DNA of 64,000 nucleotides from Phallusia mammillata. Lineage: Eukaryota > Chordata > Ascidiacea > Phlebobranchia > Ascidiidae. The stretch spans positions 25,136 through 89,135 of the forward strand of contig QLIY01000546.1 of the NCBI GenBank assembly GCA_003260075.1. Reading direction: 5' to 3'. Both the position numbers and the translations under genes were made by a program. Below are positions 10,374-22,441 of this stretch, one piece after another; within the stretch, counting starts at the first letter, position 1; each line of letters begins with the position of its first letter. The notes below the pieces were generated by a model that was not told the origin of the DNA, made no database searches, and saw only the letters and a list, made by a program, of their open reading frames with translations.

Positions 10374-13300
10374 CAAACAAAAGTTGCTTTAACAGAAATT
10401 GGTAGTTATGTGCAATATTAGGTAGTAAAGGTTGCAGGAATATCGGATCATCAACCAACACATGAAAGATTGAACCACAGCCACAGAAAAGGTGAGGCTT
10501 GTATTACAAATTGATTTTTAAATTTTCTTGTCAGAGTTAAATAATATGGCTCTTTTGAGAATTTATGCGACATGTACTCTTGCACGGTGTTTCACACAAC
10601 TGAAATTTGCGCCGTTTTATAACTATCTGCCCAACCTTTATGGGAGAGCTTGCACAGTTTGTTGTATTTTATAGATAAGATTAAAAGTACCCTTCGGGCA
10701 GACGCAGTTCAATGATAAAACTATCTTGCTTCTGATTCTACGCGCTTGTGACGACATAAACACCATTGACAATTTGTTTGCACTGAGTATTTTCAAACTG
10801 TGTGCTGTAATACATTAGCATAGCGTGACTATAAATAATCGTTTTGGCACAATGCTACCCTTATTCAAATGTTTGATGCAAAATGCGGGATTGCATTATG
10901 TTTGCTGCTTAAACCAGTCTCAAACATAGATTAGATTCGCAATAATATTACTTCAAACTAACTGTTTGTGCTTTTTCTTGCAAAGTGTGACACAAAGGTA
11001 AAAAGTTCCACTGATTTACACCACATTACGAACAACGTTGCATGTTTGTTGAATCTTTGCTTAGCTTAATTTTGGCAACCAACGTTCTTCTTGATTTCCT
11101 AAACCTGTCAACAGCTTTTGAACACGCGCACCAGCCGAAAGTCCAACAATTTTGAAGTAAACACGCGCGCCAACAGAATAGACGCTGTGTTTCGTAGCAA
11201 ACATAACATCATTGTTATTCTGCTCGGCCGGTTGGCCACAAATTGACTGAACTACTTATTCACCAGACGTGAAGCACATTAAGTGGTTGTCGAGTTAACA
11301 CAAGAAATGCCACGACAACATTATACTGTTACTGTACCGGTGTTTCTAAACCTTTTCAAGCCTCGGAACGTTTTTGTCTTTGCATGGCCGCTTGCGGACT
11401 GAATAAAAATACGTTAAGATCAGAATTAATGCTTATGCGTCGCGAACATACTGCAACCTTTTTCGATCACTGTATAGTCTACGTTGGTTAAACCACATTA
11501 AACCAGTTTTGTAGAGCTGTCTTTAAATTCACAAAAGCTATTCTTTCCTATGTAGGTAAAATAAGTCACAGCCTTATTAACGATATGGTTACAGTCGCAT
11601 AAACACACTCAAGGTTGATATTTAACGGCATTTCGCTTGCAATTCAACATTTTCTATGTGACATTAATAAATATGCATATGCTAATCTTACTGGCTTTAA
11701 GAAGAAAGACCTGATAGAGCTGCCATTCTTTAAAGTCATAAGCTTGGCAACAGCCAGTTTCTTTACAGCTGCTATATTTAGCCAATTAAAACCCCAGTCA
11801 TTCTGAACTAAAAACTCTGTAAAGCCTTTGCATGTTGTTACCAAAAACAGCAATCTTATGAGGTTTAAAATCAGCTGTTTGCGAATGGAATAAACACTAC
11901 AATAACGTAACCAGGCAATTTCGTGAAAGTTGTTAAATCCAATGCTAATATGCGTACTTAGGAATAGCATAATTTGTGCTTCACGCTGATGACGCTAAGT
12001 TATCAAACAAGTCCAACAAATATATAATGTTTTAAGAAACTGATAGTTTTGCTTACCTGCGGCTAAACCAATATGTATAATGTAACCCACACACATTAAT
12101 TTCAAACCCAAGCTATGCCGCACAGGCGCCCACCCGAAAAGGGAACTACAGTATTTACTCTGCCGTCCATTCCAATACCACTCCCTTCCATTGAAGGCAA
12201 GTTTCTGTTCAAAACACACTCTCCCGCTGTCACTGAGGCGTCACGGTTGACTGGTTTAGCTAAAAATCTGTTTACGACCCTAAGACAGGTCGGCTCGCCC
12301 AACGTGTTGCTATGAAACCTTTCTGCCATGCCCTGAATGAAGATTTGACGCCTGTCACAATAATCCCAATGAAAAGGTCGCGATATGACTTACTTGGCCT
12401 TAAACTTTCCAGATCTATCGTTTAGAAGTCAAATGTGGTCTATATATTGTTGTATTTCAAGGTATTTACTGTCCGTCACTTGCTTTGGGCGTGTTTACAT
12501 CAAATCTTTGTCCTATTCAGACTGAGATGCTTGTTACATTAACTATTGGTACATTTTGTCCTAAAACTAATGCACGTTCATTATTGAAATACTGTAGTCG
12601 TTCAGTGATATTATGTTTAAATGGCATTTTCCTTAACATGACGTTTTTGTCACCAATCGATACAAACACAGTATAACTTATCACAACAAACCGGCCTTTC
12701 CTTGCCCAAGTCACACTTGCAGTTGTATTGCAACTCATAGCCTTATCTTTGTGACCAAGCGCAGTAAAAGTTGTAACAGATTCCGCGGTTTACAAACATT
12801 GCCGTAGGTCTTTATGTCTCTTGCTACATGTTTATCCGTTCTTTGCAATCTGATGACCACATGACGCGCTTTTCTAACCTCACATATCCAATGGCTACAC
12901 CCACTCGGTAAACAACTTAGCCGGGCGTATATAGTTGTGTACACATTTAACCGCGTTTAAGATTACAACCAACAAGCGTTCTGGCCACAGTCGCTGTAAT
13001 AGTACACATAGCAATAAAGCATAAATACAAGGTTTAGCATAGCATACAGTTCCTGTGTATTTGATCCTATACAGTTAAATTCAACCAACCATTTATCACG
13101 TGCAAAAATGCGCTATCCTTTTAGTTAATTATTAATGGTAGGTGTGATTCGTACCACGTTGGTATATGATGTGACCGGCTCATGTTACTACTGATGCGTT
13201 ATTTCATGTTAGCTTTTAAACCCCAATCTAATTACAACCGATACCCGAATTGCCTACTGCTTAATACAATGGTTTCCAACATTTGACAAATTTCCCAACG

Positions 13301-15496
13301 ATTCTTATTCCTGCCCGACATACAACAATCTCGATAGACGGCGATCAATAAAACAAACATAATATAAGATTAAGAAGCATTTTCCTTCTAGATTTGGCAC
13401 TAAATTAGAATTGCTTGCCGAAGCAAGCTCCATACGATTTCATTGTAGAACCATTTAGTACTCCCTGTAATAATGTTTTGTTCCAAGTATGTTTGCAAAT
13501 ACCAGAAAAAATAATCAAATATCAGCGTACACAGGCTGTTAAATGCTTCTTACAACACACTTTTTTCGCAATAGAAACTCTTTTGTACTAACCAATATAT
13601 ACATTTATACATGGTTTTATCAAGATGTTTCAAAAATCAAACAATACTGTGCTGCAAGCATCCATCGAGGTCCGCACTAACCTTACACTGATTCTCGATC
13701 ACAACTCTCAAATGTTTCAATTTCGCGCAACCACAGACAGCACAAGCCCTGTATGAGGACACAATCGCAATGTGAATATGACACGCGAGAAGGTCTTCGT
13801 GAAAAGGCAGATCTCTGAAAGGCCGTCTTGTTTGCTCACAATGGAAAATCCAGTGTGTGTACACAATCACGGTGTCAATAAGGCTGCTATTTTGCCCATG
13901 TCTTGCCGGTGAACCTACATTCCCTATTACATCCGGACAGAATCCTGCTTATGGTATTGCTGGTATTGTAACTTGACTCGCATCGTGTGATATTGTGTTT
14001 GACTTTACTGCTGCGCTAGATACTAAACCGCTTGCTCCTGTTTAAAACAAGGCAAGCTTTGATATAATCGAGTTTCGTTTATATGAGTAACAGAAATTGC
14101 CCCTTAACGTTTTTTAACATAATCTTGAATCAAAATTTGAAGATATTATAATCCAATTCAATCCTATATATTTGCCATTATAAAAGGCACAAAATTTTGT
14201 GTAATGTATTAGGTCTTAATTATCTATGTATCATCTTTTGCTATTTGTCTTTCCGAAAGAAAACCAAACTAATGCACGTAAATTCTACACGACTACTGGT
14301 TGCAACCATACAATGGTATTGACATTTTTCCTAACGTTTCCCATTTATTCCTTGCACTTTAAAAATGTTTACTGTCAGATGCCCTGTGTTATAGTTTTAC
14401 CTACTTCTACCCCTTAAACGAATCTGTTTGCCAAATGGCTAAAGTTGACATCGTTTATTACTTTATATGCGAACCATGTACTTAACACACACGTGCCCAT
14501 AACTATTAAAAATTTCACAATCGAGGCAACACAAAAATCATCAATCACAAAATGATAAAAATGATGTCACTTTCTTCGGACCCCGTGTAGCGGTCACGTG
14601 ATCGCAAAGCACGTGCCAATATTACGTCACCGACGCATGGAAATCTCGTGATTGTGAAACCAGAGTATCGTTACATTGTGTCGACATAATCCCAAACAAT
14701 GCGAACACGCTACATGTGGGTGTAATTTCTGATTGCACGAAATGTATTAAAAACTACATTTCAAAAATCGTAAAAAAGAAGAAAATGTAATTCCACTATT
14801 ATTCTAATCGTCTACCAATTGAATTTCTAACTCAAAAAAAACAATGTTCAATACGATTTTGTTTGAAATCTAAGCATGCATGCAACTTTTGTCTGTATGT
14901 TTTCCGAAATGTTTTGCACAAATAATTTTAAATCTGTTTACTTGATTGTGATACATTAGTTGCAACATTTGAAAAAGTCTATTCTTAAGATTATTGAACT
15001 TAATACTTTAAAGATTATGCAATCATAATCACAGTGGGAAATTAGTGTAATATTTCGATCAACCAACGACAACGTAAATAAACTTTGTCGTTACCATATA
15101 GAAACGCTTAAAATATTCTCACAAGCCATAATTTTTGTTGACTAAACGATTCAACGACACATATTCGCGTAATTTAAATTCGTAGAGAAACCCATTGCTT
15201 CAAGACCAAGTAGCTTATTTAGACCAAGAACACCACGAAGCGTGTTTGATCTTCCAGCTTTGCTTTGAAAATAAACGTATTTCGCTAAAACAGCATCGTC
15301 GGTTTTGAATTAGGATTACAAAAATAATAGTAGACAACAATAATTTGTTATCTTACATTTGCATAGGAGGTAGGAGGTAATCACGTAACCGCAAACGTTT
15401 AAAGGAATTTTTTGTGTATTCAAGTTTTTGAACACAAAATTACTAAATGCCAGAAGTGGTTCTTTTGAAAACTTTTCATATTCCAAAAAACAAAAA

Positions 15497-16314
15497 TTAC
15501 GCCGAAACAGCACCTCCAGTGTCCTTGGCCCAGGGGTAAGCCCCTCGCCAGTTCTTAAAACAGAGCAGAGAATGAATGACGTAACAGGTTGTGGTGAAAA
15601 AAGCGAACGCCGTTGCCGCCTTCAGCCGTTCGTGGTTTCCAACGAATGAAGCGCTGACGCATGCTGCTACAAAGTAGAAGAAACTCCACAAAGCACAGTT
15701 GAGAAATTCAATTGCTGCCCATGGCAATGACGAACACATTGTTGCATTTAGACTCTTCAGGAAAACGCCGATAAAACCCCTAAAACAACATCACTTTGGT
15801 TATTTTGTGCGAACTGTAAACAGGAAATTTCTTGATTCATGGAATATTTATTAACAGGGCAACCAAGCATACGTGATGCTTTCAGCGTGCTACTGGCATC
15901 TGCTCAAATACTAGAGACCCAATCAGTCTTTATCGCGCGGTGTTTTCGTTGCATTGTGACGTGCATGCGTTTAATTCTTTTTTTCCCTTCTGGTTAAAAC
16001 CACGCACCGCTGTTTAAAAACCCCTGTATTATTGTAACACGTTTGCACACACATTACACTTACATAGTAACAAGTCGAGTATCAACACACACGTATACTT
16101 ACAGAGTAAGAATCCACGATGTGATGGAAACGAAGAGAACGAACTGATACGGGGGCATAAGGACTGCAACAGGAACCGAAGCCACTAATGTCCAACAGAG
16201 AAGTCCGAACACTGCCTCCAAGATCTTTAAAACACCTTCAGGAGTTTTCAGGTGATTGAGATTCAACTCTGATGAACCAGATGTTGTTGTGGTCGTATTT
16301 GCGTCGTAATCCAT
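15497..16314 (-). CDS. MARVEL-domain (MAL/plasmolipin-like) membrane protein, copy 3
   Basis: Exons 16314-16103 and 15779-15497 sum to 495 nt (164 aa). The donor is GTAAGT after ITSWILT, the acceptor is GTTTTAG, and the split Leu codon is in the same place as in the other copies. The conserved KTPEGVLKILEAVFGLLCW block opens helix 1. Helices 3 and 4 read AIEFLNCALWSFFYFVAACV and ATAFAFFTTTCYVIHSLLCF. The N-terminus is a Thr-rich polar segment and the C-terminus ends GGAVSA. No homopolymer placeholder interrupts this copy, so it is the cleanest model of the array. It probably encodes a vesicle or plasma-membrane tetraspan; substrate or partner is unknown. Confidence 0.78.
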
Positions 16315-16399
16315 CGTAATTTTTATAAACTAAAACTGCTAAGAACAGATTTATTTCGGTTAAGGTGGAATTCATGAAAATGTTGTATGTTGTATATAT

Positions 16400-16647
<248 letters not shown>

Positions 16648-18645
16648 TATACGTTATACCTATGGAGGTGTGTTGCTATGTAAAGGCGACTAAAATTTTT
16701 GCGTTGAAGTTAAGAATAAAGGAATACAAAATTCAGAACTAAAAAACGATTCTGCAATATGTTAACAGACCTGTAAGCGCGAAACAAGGTCAAAACCCGA
16801 TTTTTTTACGTTTCGAAAGTTACAACCCAAGTGCGTCCAAATGGATCGTCAGGACTGATATGAACCCGTTTTATGATTTTTGTTTTAAATCAACCTGAGC
16901 TGGGTCGCGTCACTGCGACCCGCTCAAAAGTGCTTGGCGTCCCCCTTTGGGTATCGCTACCCCAGGTTGAGAAACACTGCTCTAAACGTTTAATTTGTTT
17001 TATCGGGCTGCCACACATCCAACTAACTAACGAGAACACAACTATGCGGAGTATAATACAAAGGAAAACTTATGCAGGCCTCAACCCGCACTTTTGGACA
17101 CTTCCACTTAAGACTATTTGTGTCGTCATAATCTTGTGTGCTCGCAAATATTTCACTTCACTGCTCTGAAGAAGTTTTACCTGGTGAGAGAACCGCCCGC
17201 AAAATTATTTTACAACGCAACTAATATATTGCCCAGTTGTGGCATCGCACAGAATAGGCGAGGCATGGGTTTTTACCCTGTTACTCCCAACAAACTGAAG
17301 TTCCGTTGGATGGCTACACTAGCCAATACGGCCGATCTCTCGTCACCAGCTGCACTGATGAGACCTTATAGATCGGAACAGTGTGCACTGTCTGCAGCTT
17401 ATCAATTATTGGCTCAAAACTAGCATATTGTTTAGCACCACAACACGCAGTTGAACGGCAATTTGTTAAAAAATCAGGATAAAGCCGCCTTAACACATAT
17501 AGTGATCCAACTCTTAAACAGTGCGCTTCTATTCAGATGTTACTAATGCTGCAAGTCAATTCACGTACAAGGTAACCGATACCAATGGTTTATAACGTAG
17601 TTGAACTTCTTAGGCTTTCTACTGTGGCATTCCTGCGTGTCTAGTTTTTTAGTCACAGTCCAAAATCACATCACTATACATACCATGATTTCCCCACATA
17701 CTTTTCCTGTCAACCTGTTCAATGTAAACACACAAGTCAATTATCCCGGCTCACATGATCGACGTATCTGGGACATTTACTCGAGCGGTGTTGTTAATAA
17801 TTATCGAATATTTGTTTTTGCCGGCGCTATTACTTGTTGCTCGGCATTGCTAGAGTCAAAGACCAACGAAGTCGTATTACGGATCGACCAGCTTATAGTT
17901 GCATGGTTATTTGTATTTCATCTCGATCCATAGATGTCACATGAGTCACATCATAGATTTATCCAACACAGCATTGCAACTTGCAAATAATTTTAGCAGA
18001 TAAAATCTTAACTTTATAAGCAAAATTTACGAATCAGTTTTGCATTACATTAATTTTCAAATCTGCATTAAACTCGTCCGCGTTTGAAATTATGTGTATC
18101 ATACTTGCAAAATTCCCGTGGTGCAACTTACAATTAGGTAAAATTAAACCAAGTATTAAAATTTTACGTAATTAAATTCGCAGTGTACTCATGACCGAAA
18201 TGAATGTCAGCTGATACATTTTCGAAAAAGATTTAGCCGGTTCTGGATCAAATTTCTGAATTTGTTCTGTTTAAATCGATTATTTTAGCGTTAAGAAACA
18301 TGTGTTCACTTCTAGCAAAAATTAGTGAGCATAATTTATTGCAAACTTAGGCAATTTATATAAATGAATTTTGTCTTTGCTTATTGTGTATTGCAATACG
18401 TAAAAGACTCTCGCCAGGTTTTTGTGTATTGTACTCTCCCCTGTCGTCTAGCGGAACTTTTTAAGCGAACAAATTCCGAGCAAAAACGCTGACACCATTA
18501 CCAACACGTGGTAATCACTGGGGCCTAGTGAAAAGTAAATTTCTATTAAACTGCTGATGGTTAGAGCTGTTTGGTTTTGGGTAAGGTTTTCCAACCAAAT
18601 CGCAACAAAACATGGTTGGCAATCCTACCCCTGTCTAAGAAGCAC

Positions 18646-18646
<1 letters not shown>
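16648..18646. other. No gene recognised; hAT-like right end
   Basis: A hAT-type right end (CAGGTTGAGAAACACTG) lies at about 16963-16980, preceded by GTCGCGTCACTGCGACCCGC. ORFs at 17118-17423 and 17601-17933 lack splice structure or recognisable motifs. Confidence 0.4.

Positions 18647-18744
<98 letters not shown>
18647..18744. other. 98-base C run: gap placeholder
   Basis: This is the rightmost C run in the window. Every run to its right is G. The reading frames through it (poly-Pro, poly-Gly) are artefacts. Confidence 0.75.
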
Positions 18745-21157
18745 ATATTCGTAATAATTTACGCTTTACGCCAAAAGTTCTGCTCTTCACGCCACTAATC
18801 CACAGTTAGCGTTTTTCGTGCATGCGACTGTGAGTTATGATGTTACTATGTGAAAAAACTAAACCGAAACTAAAGGAAACAATCGAAATAAAATAAAATG
18901 CATGATTTATGGGGTCGTTATAGCGAAATCAGGAAGAAGTTGCTGTATGGTTAGAGAAATACTATATTTTAAGCATGCACAGCACAAAGCCTGAATTTAG
19001 CCTTTCATTATTTCGAAAATGACCAAAGCAAAAAGTCTTTTGTAGTACAAATTTTAACCTGATGCTGCAATGTCGCCATTGAGATGCACTTTATTTCGCG
19101 TGTTTCTGCGAAACAAATGATAGTTGTCTAGTTGAATTAAAACTATATTAGGAAATAATTGTCTTTAAGATACTACGGATTACTTGAACACGTCTACTTC
19201 CACGGACTATAATTTAAGGACAATTTGGGCCTGATATCCTAATTAAGTTGTGTGCATATAGTTTCTTTGCTGTATAGTGTATAAAGTTTGAATCATGTCA
19301 CGCCAGATCAACAGTATCATAGTTGGTAATTTTCTCAAACAAACACGAAAACCATTTTTATTCCTTTTGTCACACTTATATAGATGAAGATGACTCAAGA
19401 AAATGAAACAAGTTTCGCTAATGTGACGAATAAAACACTGTGAGTGAAAATAGGATGATAACAATGAACCATCGTAAAATGCTTATATTCAGTAATGAAT
19501 TAATCCAAGGGTTTTCTTGGGTCAAAACATATCTAGTCTTATACAATAGACATTGGCATTAAAACGAAAAGAAATTCAAAACTAAATACCGCACTAGACC
19601 CTTATAAACAGCTTTTGTCAAATGCAAGACTGGCAATGAGCTTGTGTACATGGCAAACACATCATATCGCAGTCAACAATCATTAATGATGGCAACAACG
19701 ATGGTTGAAACATCTGCAATAGCGTGCATCAGAGCTGTAAGCGGGCCAGGAAGTCGAGTCCGAACCGGAACGTATAAGCCGAAACCGAATCGTTTTAAGG
19801 ACAGAAGTTTAATTGACAAGCATGTAATAAAGAAGGCATACACAATGTACAACGGCCTAAACAAAGGATGTTATGCATTTTGACATGCGGGTTCGAAGTC
19901 AGGCCCCAATCGAGCCCCTTTGTTGAAAAACTCAAGTCCCAAACCCGAAAAGACCGGCCCAACTTATAACTCCGGCGTGTATTCAATATGACAGTTCCAT
20001 TTTTGATTAAGAATACCGCAGGATAAATAAAAACATACCTAACTAATTCAGTGATAAACCCGTAGGCAGTTAAGGTAACAAAATCTACACATGCAATTAC
20101 GGCAGGAACAAATCAGAGTAGGACCGAGTAAAATTCGCTATAGCGAATATTTGCATGCAAGAAGTCGTGAAAGGCATGAAATGCGATGAAATGAGTTCGT
20201 GTCAGGGAAAACCCCACCTGATTATTACATCATAGAAAAGAAAACACAACACAAACAATCAACAAGTGGCCAATGCACGGTGAAGAACTGAAGATGTATA
20301 TTGCTTGCATCAAATATTGCAAATGTAGAGACCTTTTCTGCACACAATTGTTTGCTTTTTCGGCATCCTGGTAATAACGTTTTTTTATTCTATTCCACGT
20401 TTTCGTGATTGGTGCCAACAACTTTAGAATAAGTTCTTTTCGAGACGACCTTATCATAGCAATGAGAATACAAAAGAAACCTTTTTTTTAACTATAATCA
20501 CTTTCGGATGACAAATAAAATTGGCGTTTCGGTTCACACACAGTATTCAAGCAATAACAAGAGAAGAGGGCATTATAATTGTGAGCTATTTAGGAATTTT
20601 AAGGTTCTATACACCCCGAAAACAATGATTTGTAGCCTATGTTTGTGAATATTACCCCAAAAAAGAACATAAATAATCTCATTAAGCCCCTTAAAGAAAC
20701 TGAAGATGACAAACTATGACGTCACAGGGGGATGACGTCATAGAAGTAAAAATCCAATTAGTTGTTATCCCTTAGGAATTTTACATTAGAAACCTCTGCC
20801 TCTAAATAGAAGTCTTATTTCAACTAAGCACTGGCACCACGCGTTCCGCAAGTACCGAGCAGACATGGCCGAATTTCTCTGCGTTGTAAAACATTTCGAA
20901 GACACTGGATAATAATGGTACGAATAACAGGATCGACCGTAACACAGCGTACAGGTACAGGATTTAAATGCACACAGAAGTCTGCAAATGTTTATGCGTT
21001 GACCCTATTGCCACCACCTGAGGGGGGGGGGACCGGATCGGCCGTAACACAGCGTACAGGTACAGGATTTAAATGCAAACAGAAGTCTGCAAATGTTTAT
21101 GCGTTGACCCTATTGCCACCACCTGAGGGGGGGGGGGAAATAGAAGTCGCATTTCAA
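18745..21157. other. No gene recognised; probable contig junction and local duplications
   Basis: No exon seen. The placeholder strand changes from C to G somewhere in 18745-21021. About 20927-21021 is repeated at 21032-21126, separated by a G run at 21022-21031. The block 20818-20864 recurs at 21143-21198. A pair of TGACGTCA-type sites lies at about 20716-20742. Confidence 0.5.
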
Positions 21158-22441
21158 CTAAGCACTGGCACCACGCGTTCCGCAAGTACCGAGCAGACGG
21201 GGGGGGGGTGACGTAGTGGATGACGTCATCACGCACGAACAGCCTCCTTGCCAATGACGGAAGGCGATCACCGCGTGGATGATGTAGCAAATAGTGGTAA
21301 AGAATGCAAAAGCTGTAGCCGCTGCCAGAACCGGTTCGTTTCTAGTTCTGGCTGCTGAAACACACGATGCGATGAAGTAGACGAGTGCCCAGAACGCGTT
21401 AAAGACGAACTCGATGATCGCCCACGGCAAGGCGGACAACTGGGTCGCGTGGCATCCGGCCATGTACAGGATGAACAGAATTCTGCGTTAAAAAAATAGA
21501 AATCGTAGAAATTGCAACTTCGGGGNACGGAAGGCGATCACCGCGTGGATGATGTAGCAAATAGTGGTAAAGAATGCAAAAGCTGTAGCCGCTGCCAGAA
21601 CCGGTTCGTTTCTAGTTCTGGCTGCTGAAACACACGATGCGATGAAGTAGAAGAGTGCCCAGAACGCGTTAAAGACGAACTCGATGATCGCCCACGGCAA
21701 GGCGGACAACTGGGTCGCGTGGCATCCGGCCATGTACAGGATGAACAGAATTCTGCGTTAAAAAAATAGAAATCGTAGAAATTGCAACTTCGGGGGAATA
21801 CCCCATCGGTGCTTTTAAACAAGTTTGGAAAACGAAGAAAGAAATAATTATCGTTTGGGTTTTACTTTTTGTTGCTTCACACAGTCAAAAACAAGTTCGT
21901 AATAACAACATGACCAACTTACGAATAAAACTGACACTACAAAAATCACAAACGCATTTAAACCCAAGCATCATTGAGGGTACAATTTTGGACACCGATA
22001 TAGCATAACCCAGTCATTAAGACAAAGCGTTGTCAAAAACGTTTTTGGAGATTTTTTCAACGCATATGTTACATTAATTTTGGGTATTATTGGGGCAAAA
22101 TTGTTAAATCCGGATGTTTTAAGACGGATTTTCGTTTTTAGGTTGCATATAAGTTCCCTTGCATTTACGATTTTGATCAAGTTTGATAACCGTTGCAGAC
22201 TTTTAACCAAGCAATCAACTTACAGAGTAAGGACCCACGATGTAACAGCAACGAACATAATGAACTGGTGTCCTTGACTGACAGGTGTCCACCACACAGA
22301 AGCAGTGAGCGCCCAGCACAGCAATCCAAACACAAGTTCACATATCTTCAATATTCCAGGCACAGAGGTGAGAAAGTTAAGATTAAATGAAACTGTAGTG
22401 ACTGTTGTACTGGTTGTTGTTGTGGTTGTATGTTCTTCCAT
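21158..22441 (-). CDS. MARVEL-domain (MAL/plasmolipin-like) membrane protein, copy 4, with duplicated exon 2
   Basis: Exon 1 is 22441-22224 (Thr-rich N-terminus, SVPGILKICELVFGLLCW, ending VTSWVLT before GTAAGT). Exon 2 appears twice: 21752-21527, cut by a single N at 21526, and 21482-21158, which runs to a stop. Joining exon 1 to the second copy gives 543 nt (180 aa) in frame. The two exon-2 copies differ only at isolated bases, for example a Val/Phe change after FNAFWAL, and both carry the acceptor and flanking intron. They are one exon assembled twice. The C-terminus also crosses ten placeholder bases (21199-21208), so the last 15-20 residues are uncertain. Four hydrophobic segments are as in copies 2 and 3. 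Confidence 0.72.
21526..21526. other. Single N at a duplication junction
   Basis: The only N in the window falls exactly where about 270 bp (21253-21525) begins to repeat (21527-21797), so it marks a join. Confidence 0.8.

Larger units (their letters stand above)
9441..15496. other. Gene-poor interval with dispersed repeats
   Basis: No exon could be supported over 6 kb. It holds two copies of the hammerhead-like repeat (9604-9637 minus; 10170-10373 plus) and a local tandem of about 48 bp at 10274-10373. Blocks at about 1500-1700 and 2030-2450 recur in diverged form at about 10630-10800 and 11160-11500, for example CCCTTNGGGCAGACGCAGTTCA and a shared stretch near GCGTTTCGTAGCAAA. Somewhat GC-richer ORFs at 12102-12329 and 13637-13870 (minus) show no recognisable family. 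Confidence 0.5.
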
